Shown here in pieces: positions 46,272-55,308 of a stretch of 64,000 nt of DNA. The stretch comes from Bacteroidota bacterium. GTDB lineage: Bacteria > Bacteroidota > Bacteroidia > Bacteroidales > JAADJA01. The first letter of the stretch is position 1. Each line of letters starts with the position of its first letter. Position numbers and translations under genes: made by a program. A model generated the notes under the pieces. The model was not told the DNA's origin. It did no database searches and saw nothing but the letters and a program-made list of their open reading frames with translations. The stretch spans positions 434,001 to 498,000 of the forward strand of contig JAHLKX010000001.1 in assembly GCA_020444515.1 (NCBI GenBank), given 5' to 3'.

Positions 46272-47561
46272 TTAAATTTTTCCTTTAAAACTATAGCCGA
46301 TGGATTCAACAGTTTGTTTGATCTTGTCAAGGTCAAATTTTTCGCCGTCGATCAGCACTTCATTATGGTCCGGATCAGCTTCTACATGATTGATGCCCTC
46401 CAGTCCCGAAAGGTTTTTTTCGACATTCATTTTACAGTGGTTGCAGGTCATGCCTTCCACTGAAATTTTTAATTGATTCACCTGTGAACTCATATCTGTT
46501 ATCGTTTTTTGTTTTTTTGTTTTTAAATATTTTCGTGCGTATCCATTGATGATCATAAGTGCCAGAGCAATACCCGAGGCAATTTTGAGCCACATGGGCA
46601 ATATTTCATGGTCATGGGCAGCATGTCCGGAGATCATCATGGTGAACCATTCCCTGGGCAAAAACTGGTTGGTCAGAAATCCGAAAAAGAGGGCGCTGCC
46701 GATGATCGTTGCCATATAGATAACCAGCGTCTTTTTGTCAATGGCCTTCCCGATCACGGCCATGGTCGCGGCATTGGTAGCCGGACCGGCCATCAGAAAA
46801 ACCAGGGCTGCTCCGGGTGAAAGGCCTTTCATCATAAGCACGGCAGCGATCGGAATGCTACCCGTTGCACATACATAAAGCGGCACCGAAGCGGCAAGAA
46901 CGATCAGCATGCTCAACCACTGGTTATTGAGGTAAAGGCTGAAAAAGTTGTCGGGCAAAAGCATCGAGATCAATGCAGCCACTGCCAAGCCAATCACCAG
47001 CCACTTGGCGATGTCCATCAGGAAATCATGAAAAGCATAGGTAATCATTGACTTCAGTTTATCTGTCAAGCTTAATTTATCATTTTGGCTTACTGTTGCT
47101 TTCCTTACATTGCTTGCTTCGTTTCGGGTAGCAATGTTTGTAATGGCTCCACCAAAGATGCCGCTAAAAAAAGCTACAATTGGCCGAAGTATGGCAAATG
47201 GTAAACCAAGTAAAGAATACGTTGCAAGGATGCTGTCGACACCTGTCTGCGGCGTTGAAATAAGGAAAGATACAGTTGATCCTTTGCTGGCGCCTTCATT
47301 ATAAAATGAAATTCCTGTAGGAATCACACCACATGAGCACAAGGGAAGGGGAATCCCAAGCAGTGCCGCATAAATGGCCGATTTGATCTTTTTCCCTCCC
47401 ATGTATTTTACCACCAGACCTTCGGGCATAAATACATGCAGTATGCCCGCAAAAATAAATCCAAGCAGCAACCAGGGCGCCATCTCACCGAAGAGGTAAA
47501 TAAATTCATTGACGTATTCTATGATATAATGCATAATCTCAGCAAAAATACGTTTAATCAT
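46272..47561 (-). CDS. SO_0444/YraQ-type metal efflux permease with C-terminal HMA domain
   Basis: This 429-residue polytopic membrane protein of the DUF318/YraQ permease family is of the form described as SO_0444-type Cu/Zn efflux transporters. It has a CSCG motif (Cys75, Cys77) in LGIPLPLCSCGVIPTG, a second membrane half with VPLYVCATGSIPIAAVLM, and about eight to nine helices. After a linker, residues about 365-429 are a heavy-metal-associated domain with Cys373 and Cys376 in GMTCNHC. The fused HMA domain may deliver Cu+ or Zn2+ to the pore. A palindrome touching the start codon suggests metal-responsive repression. An ATG at 47534 is a possible alternative start. It is divergent from the sirtuin gene. 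Confidence 0.9.
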   Translation of the reverse strand: MIKRIFAEIMHYIIEYVNEFIYLFGEMAPWLLLGFIFAGILHVFMPEGLVVKYMGGKKIKSAIYAALLGIPLPLCSCGVIPTGISFYNEGASKGSTVSFLISTPQTGVDSILATYSLLGLPFAILRPIVAFFSGIFGGAITNIATRNEASNVRKATVSQNDKLSLTDKLKSMITYAFHDFLMDIAKWLVIGLAVAALISMLLPDNFFSLYLNNQWLSMLIVLAASVPLYVCATGSIPIAAVLMMKGLSPGAALVFLMAGPATNAATMAVIGKAIDKKTLVIYMATIIGSALFFGFLTNQFLPREWFTMMISGHAAHDHEILPMWLKIASGIALALMIINGYARKYLKTKKQKTITDMSSQVNQLKISVEGMTCNHCKMNVEKNLSGLEGINHVEADPDHNEVLIDGEKFDLDKIKQTVESIGYSFKGKI

Positions 47562-47578
47562 ATAACATATTGTGTTAT
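47562..47578 (-). promoter_or_regulatory. Operator-like inverted repeat before the metal permease
   Basis: ATAACA and TGTTAT are perfect inverted half-sites separated by five bases (17 bases in all). The site begins one base upstream of the permease ATG, so a bound repressor would block transcription or initiation. The size and AT-rich half-sites suit an ArsR/SmtB-type metal sensor, but no such gene is in the window. Confidence 0.45.
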
Positions 47579-47642
47579 TTAAATGTTTAGAATTAGTTTA
47601 TTATCTGTCGGGAATTGACAGGATGGGTCTCAAAATCCTCCT

Positions 47643-47650
47643 TATCTTTG
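47643..47650 (+). promoter_or_regulatory. Bacteroidota -7 promoter box TATCTTTG
   Basis: This is a perfect TAnnTTTG match, 20 bases before the sirtuin ATG. A TTGAC word (47615-47619) upstream may serve as the -33 element. It should drive the sirtuin and the overlapping FG-GAP gene. Confidence 0.6.
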
Positions 47651-47670
47651 ATACATCAATATGTTGAGTT

Positions 47671-48438
47671 ATGATTGATCAGTCTTTACTGCAACAAGCT
47701 GCTGCACTTATTAAGGGATCTGACTTTACCATTGCCTTTACCGGGGCTGGAATATCGGTGGAGAGTGGCGTTCCACCTTTTCGGGGTGAACATGGTATCT
47801 GGAGCAAATATGACCCGCGCACCCTTGAACTGGGCTATTTTTATGAATATCCTTATGAGTCGTGGCTGGTGATTCGCGAACTATTTTATAATTTCTTCGG
47901 CAATGCTAAAGCCAATCCGGCTCATCATGCCCTGTCAGCAATGGAAAAGAAAGGATTTCTTAAAAGTATCATTACGCAGAATATCGACAACCTGCATCAA
48001 CAAGCAGGAAGTTCGGAGGTGTATGAATTTCATGGCAATTCTCAAAAGCTCATTTGTTTACAATGCAATAACCATTTTATTCCTGCCGACATTGACTTTG
48101 ACAACCTGCCTCCCCGATGTTCGTGTGGCGGACTCATTAAACCCGATTTTATTTTTTTTGGTGAAAATATTCCAATGGAAGCGTATCACAGGTCAGTGGA
48201 AGCTGCTGGCAGGGCAGATGTGGTCATTGTTATCGGTTCCACAGGGGAAGTGATGCCTGCAGCTCAAATGCCCTACCTGGCCAAACAAAATGGCGCCACC
48301 ATCATTGAGGTCAATCCCGGGACTTCCAAATTCACCCCTGTCATTACCGATATCCATTTGCAAGACAAAGCTGGTGACACAATGGAAAGCCTTTATGAAA
48401 CCCTTACTGGCGAAAAACTTATAATCATTCCTACATGA
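47671..48438 (+). CDS. Sir2-family NAD-dependent protein deacylase
   Basis: This 255-residue sirtuin has the NAD-binding motif GAGISVESGVPPFRG, the TQNIDNLHQ motif and the catalytic His121 (YEFHGN). Zinc ligands are Cys129 and Cys132 (CLQC) plus the closely spaced Cys150 and Cys152 (RCSCGG). GSTGEVMPA and EVNPG complete the Rossmann part. It removes acyl groups from lysines using NAD+. The motifs around the acyl pocket do not clearly tell a deacetylase from a desuccinylase. The stop overlaps the start of a secreted FG-GAP protein (ATGA), an unexpected partner for a cytosolic enzyme. Confidence 0.95.
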   Translation: MIDQSLLQQAAALIKGSDFTIAFTGAGISVESGVPPFRGEHGIWSKYDPRTLELGYFYEYPYESWLVIRELFYNFFGNAKANPAHHALSAMEKKGFLKSIITQNIDNLHQQAGSSEVYEFHGNSQKLICLQCNNHFIPADIDFDNLPPRCSCGGLIKPDFIFFGENIPMEAYHRSVEAAGRADVVIVIGSTGEVMPAAQMPYLAKQNGATIIEVNPGTSKFTPVITDIHLQDKAGDTMESLYETLTGEKLIIIPT

Positions 48439-50726
48439 AAAAATACAATACGATCTTATGGATTTGCTTCGTTATTGGCTCTAATTTGGTCTCAGGGCAG
48501 TATTTTTTTGAACATCCTGAGGGTACTTACCGACAGGTCAGTGTCACGGATCAATCGAAACAGGATTATACCTATGCCTGGGCGGGAGGGATGAACTCCT
48601 GCCAGTTCGGAGAGATTGACATCAACCTGGACGGCATCATGGATCTGATCGTATTTGATCGACATGGTGACAGGCTCATGACTTTTATTAACGGAGGAGA
48701 ACCCAATAACATTGATTATGCCTATGCACCCGAATTTGTGCAGGCCTTTCCGGATCTATATGACTGGGTGATCCTCAGGGATTACAACAACGACGGATTA
48801 CAGGACATTTTTACCTATGCCAGGGAGTATCCCGGTATCATTGTCTATAAAAATGTTTCGACTACAGAATTGGAATTTAAACTGGAGGTCTATCCTTTTC
48901 TAACCTCCCTTCAGGGGGGCGGACCGGTGAATATTCTGACCACCGACGTGGATTATCCGGGTATAGAAGATATTGATGGAGATGGCGATTTGGATATTCT
49001 CACCTTTTGGGGATTGGGATCCTTTGTGGAGTATCATCAGAATCAGTCCATGGAACTCTATGGTATTCCCGATTCACTGGACTATGTGGAAGTAACCCAG
49101 TGCTGGGGACGTTTTGCGGAAAGCGATGAATCCAATGTGATCTATCTTGATACCTGTAACTTCAATAATAGCAGCAGGAGTAAGGCATTGAATTCTTTAC
49201 GCAACAGACATACCGGCTCCACCTTCCTGCTTATTGACCTGGATGCAGACAATGATAAAGATCTGGTGCTGGGGGATGTGGACTATCCCAATCCCATTCA
49301 GCTAATCAATGGCGGAGACATCAACGAAGCCTTCATGATCAGCCAGGATCCGGCCTTTCCTTCTTATGATAAACCTGTTAATTTATTTTCCATGCCGGCA
49401 GCAACCTATATGGATATTGATAATGATGCGAAAAAAGATTTGCTCTTTTCGCCCTTCGATCCCAGCCTTGTGACATCGGAAAATTATCGGAGCTCCTGGT
49501 TGTACAGCAATTCAGGTGAAAACAATGCCCCCGTCTTTCATTTTGAGCAAAATAACTTTCTTCAGGAGCGTATGATCGATGTTGGATCAGGCGCTTACCC
49601 TGTGCTGGCCGATTACGACGGTGATGGATTACAGGATTTATTCATCGCTAATTTTGGATATTACATGTACTCCTATTATGAGCCGGGAATGTTTTTACAT
49701 TCTGTTTATTACTCAGCCATAGCATTGTTTCGCAATGCAGGTACGATCTCCAGTCCAAAGTTTAGCCAGGTGACCCATAATTTTGCAGGTTTACAAAAGT
49801 TACATATGACTGGCATCTATCCGGCCTTTGGTGACCTGGATGGTGATAATGATGTTGATATGCTCATTGGCCATGAGGATGGTACGCTCATGTATTTGGA
49901 GAACATTGCGGGCCCCGGAGCAGAAATGGATTTTGCAGATCCTGTTCCGGATTATCAGGGGATCGATGTGGGTGTTTATAGCACACCTCAGCTATTTGAC
50001 CTGAACGGGGATGGGTTGTCCGATCTGATCATCGGTGAAGAAGCCGGTAACCTGAACTATTATGAGAATACAGGAAATGCGGCCAATCCCCAGTTTATTT
50101 TGGTTACCGATAGTCTTGGGAAAGTCAATGTTACTGACCCCAATTTGTCCTATACTGGTTATAGCACCCCTTGTTTTTTCAAAAACCCCAATCAGGAAAC
50201 GGAGTTGATCGTAGGTTCGGAGAGTGGGGAATTATATTATTTTAAAAACATTGAAAATAACCTGACGGGTGCTTTTAATGAGAATGACTCTTTGTATCTT
50301 TTGCTGGATAATGAACCAGTAACTTTCTCCAATGGAATCAGAACAGCAGTTGCCATAGCTGAACTCAATCAGGATGGATTTTATGAAATGATTGTGGGTA
50401 ATTATGCGGGTGGAGTAAACTATTATGCCGGGATCCCCAGCCCCGTTTCAGGCATTCATTCAAGATATCGGGCCTCAACAATGGTAAATGTGTGGCCAAA
50501 TCCTGCAAAAAATATTTTATATGTGATGGTAAACGCTGATCAGGGAGCATCCTGTTACCTCGAAATTTGTGATCTGACTGGTCGGAAACTTTGGCATCAG
50601 GAAGGCTTAACCAATACCCGAAAAGAAATAAATATTTCGGATCTGGATCCGGGAGTTTACCTGTTAACAGTCCGCTTTGGCAATAAAGCTGCCGGTATTC
50701 AGGAACGGTTCATTAAGGTTCAATAA
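48435..50726 (+). CDS. Secreted FG-GAP/VCBS-repeat protein with T9SS signal
   Basis: This 763-residue protein has a signal peptide (to about NLVSGQ) and at least eight FG-GAP/VCBS-type calcium-binding repeats, recognisable by D-x-D-G-D-x-x-D motifs such as DINLDGIMDLIVFD, DIDGDGDLDIL, DYDGDGLQDLFIA and DLNGDGLSDLIIGE. This predicts an integrin-like beta-propeller. The C-terminal T9SS type A domain has VWPNPAKNILYVMV and DPGVYLLTVRFG. It should be exported to the cell surface and act in binding. The 4-base overlap with the sirtuin gene points to coupled translation. The C1 peptidase gene follows 85 bases later and may be in the same transcript. Confidence 0.92.
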   Translation: MKKYNTILWICFVIGSNLVSGQYFFEHPEGTYRQVSVTDQSKQDYTYAWAGGMNSCQFGEIDINLDGIMDLIVFDRHGDRLMTFINGGEPNNIDYAYAPEFVQAFPDLYDWVILRDYNNDGLQDIFTYAREYPGIIVYKNVSTTELEFKLEVYPFLTSLQGGGPVNILTTDVDYPGIEDIDGDGDLDILTFWGLGSFVEYHQNQSMELYGIPDSLDYVEVTQCWGRFAESDESNVIYLDTCNFNNSSRSKALNSLRNRHTGSTFLLIDLDADNDKDLVLGDVDYPNPIQLINGGDINEAFMISQDPAFPSYDKPVNLFSMPAATYMDIDNDAKKDLLFSPFDPSLVTSENYRSSWLYSNSGENNAPVFHFEQNNFLQERMIDVGSGAYPVLADYDGDGLQDLFIANFGYYMYSYYEPGMFLHSVYYSAIALFRNAGTISSPKFSQVTHNFAGLQKLHMTGIYPAFGDLDGDNDVDMLIGHEDGTLMYLENIAGPGAEMDFADPVPDYQGIDVGVYSTPQLFDLNGDGLSDLIIGEEAGNLNYYENTGNAANPQFILVTDSLGKVNVTDPNLSYTGYSTPCFFKNPNQETELIVGSESGELYYFKNIENNLTGAFNENDSLYLLLDNEPVTFSNGIRTAVAIAELNQDGFYEMIVGNYAGGVNYYAGIPSPVSGIHSRYRASTMVNVWPNPAKNILYVMVNADQGASCYLEICDLTGRKLWHQEGLTNTRKEINISDLDPGVYLLTVRFGNKAAGIQERFIKVQ

Positions 50727-50811
50727 ACCAAAAGCCGACAAAGTGTGTTTAACAATGAAAGAATTTTTAGATCAGTTCGGTATGAATAACAATCCTAAAC
50801 TCAACTAAAAA

Positions 50812-52857
50812 ATGCGTCTTGCCTTACTGAACATACTCTTGGTATTTTTAATACTCCCGGTCGTTGCCCAGAAGCAATTAAAGATGGCGCCTCCCAATCC
50901 AGACTATATCAAATTTTTGAAGGAATATGCGGGCGGAGAGGATAAGCAGGCTGCTCCATCTCCTTATCTCCCTGTTTTTACAACCTACTGGGAACAGAAA
51001 TCTGTAAAATCTCCGGGTAGTTTTCCCATTGCTTTTGATTTAAGGACTGCCGGACCGGGTGGCACATCATTGCTGACCCCGGTCAAACACCAGTTAAGTT
51101 GCGGAGCCTGTTGGGCTTTTGCTACTTATGGTAGCATCGAATCCACCTGGAAAATGATGGGCCTGGGTGAATATGATCTTTCTGAAAACAACCTGAAAAA
51201 TTGCTCGGGATTTTCGACCGATCCCTGCCAGTGGGGCCATCATTTTATGTCGACAGCATACCTGGCAAGGGGTTCGGGACCCATAGTAGAGACCGATGAT
51301 CCTTATCAACCCGACAACGACACCTGTCAATCTGGTATGAACCCGGTTGCGTTTGTCCCCGAATCAAGATATCTGCCGGAAGATCATGATGCCTTCAAAA
51401 ACACGATCATGAATATCGGGCCGGTATACAATACCTTTCGGTCGGTTTCAGCCAATTATGAATGGATCTATGGTAACCTCACCTTTTGCTACCAGGGCGC
51501 TTCTTCCACGAGCCATGCCGTGGCCATAGTGGGATGGAACGATACCCTCACCACGGCCTGCGGACAGGGGGCATGGCTGGTGAAAGATCAGTACGGAACC
51601 GGTTGGGGTGATGACGGCTGTTATTACATCGCCTACCAGGATACCCTGGTGCTGAAATACAACGCTTACTGGCCTGCCAGGGAAGCGCAAAATCCGGATC
51701 TGAAGATCTATCAATATGATACCATCGGTGGCTGGCCGTTCTTTGGATACAGTGATTCCATTGCTTATGGACTGATCAAATATACATCGGAAGGTGATCA
51801 GTTCCTTACCCACGTGGGGACTTATACGGTCTCATACGGCACCACTCTGAAAACAGAGATATACAGTGCATTTAACGGCACTGAACTGTCCGGATTGCTG
51901 GCCTCCGTGCCGGCTCAATATTGTGAATTCCCAGGCTACCATCGCATTGAATTGCCCGAGCGGATCAGTCTTGAAAACGATCAGGATTTTTATATCCAGA
52001 TTCGCTGGAGCTCACCCGGAGCCGATTTTCCCTTGGCAGGTGAAGGATTTGAAGATGGCTATACCAATCCGCATATTGAAACCGGTAAATGCTGGTCGAG
52101 GGCCGAAGATGGTGTTTGGGAAGCATGGGGGATGGGAACCGGTTTTGAGTACGATCAGTGCATCAAGGCGTATGGTTATGACCGGGTAAAGTTTGATCTG
52201 AAAGTGATATTGGAAGGACCTTTTAATGGGTCGGCTATGAACCCTGATCTTAGAACCTCGTCTGAATTTCCATTGAATCAACCCTATGATGCAGCTCCCT
52301 GGAATTATATGGGTACAGAAAGTATTGTGCAGGTACCGGATGATGTGGTGGATTGGGTGCTGGTAGAGATACGGGAAACGGATGCCGGACCCGGAAGTGC
52401 CACAGCAGATAAGATCATAGCCCGCAAAGCCTGTTTTCTAAAAGCTGATGGAACCATTGTGGATTTGGATGGTATTTCATTGCCTGCTTTTCAAATCATC
52501 CCCAATGCGGATCTATATGCAGTGATCCGGCATCGTAACCATCTGCCCGTGATGAGTTCAGCAGCTTTACCAAAAAGCGGTGGCGCTTATACCTGGGATT
52601 TTACATTGGCTTCGGATAAAGCCTTTGGGTCCAGTGCGCAGACTATGCTGGCACCCGGTATATTTGGATTGATCAGTGGGGATGGATCTGCCAATGGACT
52701 GATTTCCACCGATGATCTGCTCAATGTCTGGAATATCGAGGCAGGACAAAAAGGATATAAGTCCGGCGATTATAACCTGAATACAGACGTTGAGAATGTT
52801 GATAAAAATGAATACTGGAAACCCAATGAAGGTAGGGCAGCTCAAATCCCGCAATAA
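50812..52857 (+). CDS. Secreted papain-like (C1) peptidase with dockerin-like tail
   Basis: This 681-residue protein has a signal peptide (to VVAQ) and a C1A cysteine peptidase domain (about 70-290): oxyanion Gln94 and catalytic Cys100 in HQLSCGACWAFA, and catalytic His235 in STSHAVAIVGW. The third residue, normally Asn in KNSWGTGWG, is replaced: here it reads K-D259-Q-Y-G-T-G-W-G. A lectin-like beta domain (about 300-460) follows, as in known bacterial C1 peptidases. The last 80 residues contain two EF-hand-like, dockerin-type repeats (GDGSANGLISTDDLL and SGDYNLNTDVENVDKNEYW). It is probably an extracellular protease or a binding protein with weakened activity. No standard T9SS signal is seen. 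Confidence 0.9.
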   Translation: MRLALLNILLVFLILPVVAQKQLKMAPPNPDYIKFLKEYAGGEDKQAAPSPYLPVFTTYWEQKSVKSPGSFPIAFDLRTAGPGGTSLLTPVKHQLSCGACWAFATYGSIESTWKMMGLGEYDLSENNLKNCSGFSTDPCQWGHHFMSTAYLARGSGPIVETDDPYQPDNDTCQSGMNPVAFVPESRYLPEDHDAFKNTIMNIGPVYNTFRSVSANYEWIYGNLTFCYQGASSTSHAVAIVGWNDTLTTACGQGAWLVKDQYGTGWGDDGCYYIAYQDTLVLKYNAYWPAREAQNPDLKIYQYDTIGGWPFFGYSDSIAYGLIKYTSEGDQFLTHVGTYTVSYGTTLKTEIYSAFNGTELSGLLASVPAQYCEFPGYHRIELPERISLENDQDFYIQIRWSSPGADFPLAGEGFEDGYTNPHIETGKCWSRAEDGVWEAWGMGTGFEYDQCIKAYGYDRVKFDLKVILEGPFNGSAMNPDLRTSSEFPLNQPYDAAPWNYMGTESIVQVPDDVVDWVLVEIRETDAGPGSATADKIIARKACFLKADGTIVDLDGISLPAFQIIPNADLYAVIRHRNHLPVMSSAALPKSGGAYTWDFTLASDKAFGSSAQTMLAPGIFGLISGDGSANGLISTDDLLNVWNIEAGQKGYKSGDYNLNTDVENVDKNEYWKPNEGRAAQIPQ

Positions 52858-53113
52858 AGATTTTAGATCTTTTATGGATCATCTATACCGCGAAATTTGA
52901 ACCCATTTTATTGTATCCCTGAGCAATTATTTTCTTAATTTTAAAGTTGCTTTTAATGAAGCAATGGAATGTTAACCAAAAAAAACATCAACAGGCTATG
53001 TTAATGAATGATAAAGTTAGCCCGATGCCACACTTGCTGGTAGTTAAAGGATGAAACAACAAAACCAATTGGTAATTTAGCAGTCAGTTAATTAAAAAAA
53101 GTTACAAAAAAAA

Positions 53114-54010
53114 ATGAGGCAAACACAATTAATTCTATTCATAATCTTGGCTATCAGCTTTTTGGGTTGCCAACAGAAGGTAACTGTTGAAGACTTGAAA
53201 AAATTTGTGGCAACGGAAACATATCCAACTGATGTTTTTTTAGATACGGTAAGCAACAAAAGAGCTCTTATTATTGTAGCTCATGATGATGATGATTGTG
53301 CAATGTCTGGCACAATTGCAAAACTCTCTGCAAAAGGCTGGATAATCCAACAATTAAGTTTACAAAACCATATCCTATCTGAAACAGGTAAAAATCCTGC
53401 GAATATTATTTGCCAAGGGAATGAACTCTTATTAGAAGATGGTTACTACAGAATTGGATTAGATACTATGAAAAATCCATACCTTCCCATTCCATATCAA
53501 AAGATAAAGGAACAATTTCTCACTGAAAAAGTTGGCAACGCCATCATACAAAAGGTAAATGGGTTTAAACCTTCAGTAATTTTTACGCTTGATAATATAA
53601 AAGGAGGATACGGACATCCGGAACACATTTTTATTAGCCAATTGTTGATAGATGTGTTTGAAGAAGGAAAAATTGAAATTGACAGGATATATCAATCAGT
53701 CTATACTGACCATATGGAAAACGAAATTGTGGATAAGTGGTTAGGTGAAAGAATGAAAAAGTGGGGCTATCCAAATGCTAGTGACATTGCCAATAAAATG
53801 TATGGCATAACGGGGATGCCGGATCCAACAACTCAAATAGAAATTTCAGGAGTAGAAGAAATAAAAATGAAATACCTGATGGCTTATGATGAAGACGTAA
53901 GGAAAAACTTAAGAAAGTTTATACCTTATTACGAAGAATTTGACGCAAAGACTTATTTTGGGATTTTTAATAAGGAATTTTTTAGAGTAATAGAAAAACC
54001 GAACCGCTAA
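53114..54010 (+). CDS. PIG-L family deacetylase-like lipoprotein
   Basis: This 298-residue protein has a lipoprotein signal (ISFLGCQQ, Cys19). The zinc motif that is normally AHPDDE reads AHDDDD here (LIIVAHDDDDCAMSGTIAKL), and GYGHPEH supplies the distal His ligand. PIG-L enzymes remove N-acetyl groups from GlcNAc-containing substrates. The altered motif keeps H-x-D-D but exchanges Pro and Glu for Asp. The gene is visibly richer in A/T and in AAA, TTA and ATA codons than its neighbours. Its stop codon lies in a CGCTAAC sequence followed by unusual non-coding DNA, which suggests acquisition as a cassette. The substrate is unknown. Confidence 0.8.
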   Translation: MRQTQLILFIILAISFLGCQQKVTVEDLKKFVATETYPTDVFLDTVSNKRALIIVAHDDDDCAMSGTIAKLSAKGWIIQQLSLQNHILSETGKNPANIICQGNELLLEDGYYRIGLDTMKNPYLPIPYQKIKEQFLTEKVGNAIIQKVNGFKPSVIFTLDNIKGGYGHPEHIFISQLLIDVFEEGKIEIDRIYQSVYTDHMENEIVDKWLGERMKKWGYPNASDIANKMYGITGMPDPTTQIEISGVEEIKMKYLMAYDEDVRKNLRKFIPYYEEFDAKTYFGIFNKEFFRVIEKPNR

Positions 54011-54125
54011 CAGCATGTATCTGACAATAACGGGTGAAGTAGTAAACCTACGAATCATGCTCCTAATAAACATGAGGCTAAGTGGACAGGAAAGTGATTC
54101 TAGTCCCTTACTGCGCATATATACA
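54005..54125. repeat. Possible attC-like element after the PIG-L gene
   Basis: The PIG-L stop codon lies in CGCTAAC, and the following DNA holds an inverted repeat AGCATG (54012-54017) / CATGCT (54056-54061). A GTTAGCC word lies upstream of the same gene (53016-53022). This is the layout of a gene cassette between core sites, but both words deviate from the integron consensus (RYYYAAC and GTTRRRY), so the call is tentative. Confidence 0.3.
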
Positions 54126-54200
54126 AACCTTTGACAGTGCATTCATGAAACAGATAATTGATCAAAAATTGCACAGCATATAATAACAAATATCTCCAAA

Positions 54201-55109
54201 ATGAAAAAAATCATATGGTTTTTTATGACCCTCGGGCTCATTGCCTGCACAGGTAGATCGGGTGATAAGAAAGATCAAAAGATGGAGCCTCAAACAGAAC
54301 CATTTATTGTTAACTCGATCGAGAAACTGGCCGGTGGCTTTCAATTCACCGAAGGTCCGGCAGTAGATGCCCGGGGCAATGTTTATTTCACTGATATTCC
54401 CAATAACATGATCCTCATTTGGACCATAGACAACGAACTCGATACTTTTCGCACAAACAGTGGTCGTGCCAACGGATTGTATTTTGATAAAGATGAAAAC
54501 CTATTGGCCTGTGAAGGCGAAAAAGGACAAATAACCTCAACCAGTCCTGGTGGTGAATATTTGACCATTGCAACTGAATACAATGGAAAAAGATTCAATC
54601 AGCCCAATGATATTTGGCCCGATGGGAAAGGAGGTGTTTATTTCACCGATCCAAAATACAGCGAGGATACCCTACTTCCTCAGGATGGGATGCATGTGTA
54701 TTATATCCATCCCGACCGGACATCAGTTACAAGGGTCTGTGATGATTTTGAAAAACCCAATGGCATCATTGGAACGCCTGATGGTAAAATACTCTATATT
54801 ACAGATAACCAGGCAGGAAAAACCTACCAGTACGATGTTCAGGAAGATGGTTCTTTGTCCAATAAATCATTGTTTGTGGATCTTGGATGCGACGGAATGA
54901 CCATCGATACAGAAGGAAATGTCTATTTAACCACCAATGGGAAAAACGTCGTGGATATTTTTTCACCTTCAGGCGATTTATTAACGTCTATCGAAGTGCC
55001 GGAAAAACCATCCAATGTTTGTTTTGGCGGGAAAAACAGAAATCAACTTTACATAACAGCCCGTACATCAATTTACAGGGTCGAACTGAATGCCAGGGGG
55101 GTGGATTGA
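54201..55109 (+). CDS. SMP-30/gluconolactonase-family lipoprotein
   Basis: This 302-residue protein has a lipoprotein signal (LGLIACTG, Cys16) and a six-bladed propeller of the SMP-30/gluconolactonase/LRE family. Metal-site residues are visible: Glu51 in FTEGPAVDARGNVYFTD, Asn in RFNQPNDIWPDG, Asn in KPNGIIGTPDG and Asp in GCDGMTIDTEGN. The family opens sugar or other lactones using a bound divalent metal. The lipid anchor places it in the periplasm or at the cell surface. It appears to be a single gene; no sugar-oxidation genes are nearby. Confidence 0.9.
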   Translation: MKKIIWFFMTLGLIACTGRSGDKKDQKMEPQTEPFIVNSIEKLAGGFQFTEGPAVDARGNVYFTDIPNNMILIWTIDNELDTFRTNSGRANGLYFDKDENLLACEGEKGQITSTSPGGEYLTIATEYNGKRFNQPNDIWPDGKGGVYFTDPKYSEDTLLPQDGMHVYYIHPDRTSVTRVCDDFEKPNGIIGTPDGKILYITDNQAGKTYQYDVQEDGSLSNKSLFVDLGCDGMTIDTEGNVYLTTNGKNVVDIFSPSGDLLTSIEVPEKPSNVCFGGKNRNQLYITARTSIYRVELNARGVD

Positions 55110-55308
55110 CTTAGCCAAATGCATCCCCTTATCAAAACTACCTCCTGATCATACTGTATAATCCGGCAATTCTAAAATTTTTTAAAAACAAAGCCCGATA
55201 AAATTTTAACTTTAAGGCCTAAAATTGTTAAAAATTAAGGAAGCGAAACAAATATTACTTTTATTTATTATCTTTCTGAAACTTAAATAAAATAAGTAAA
55301 AGCATAGT

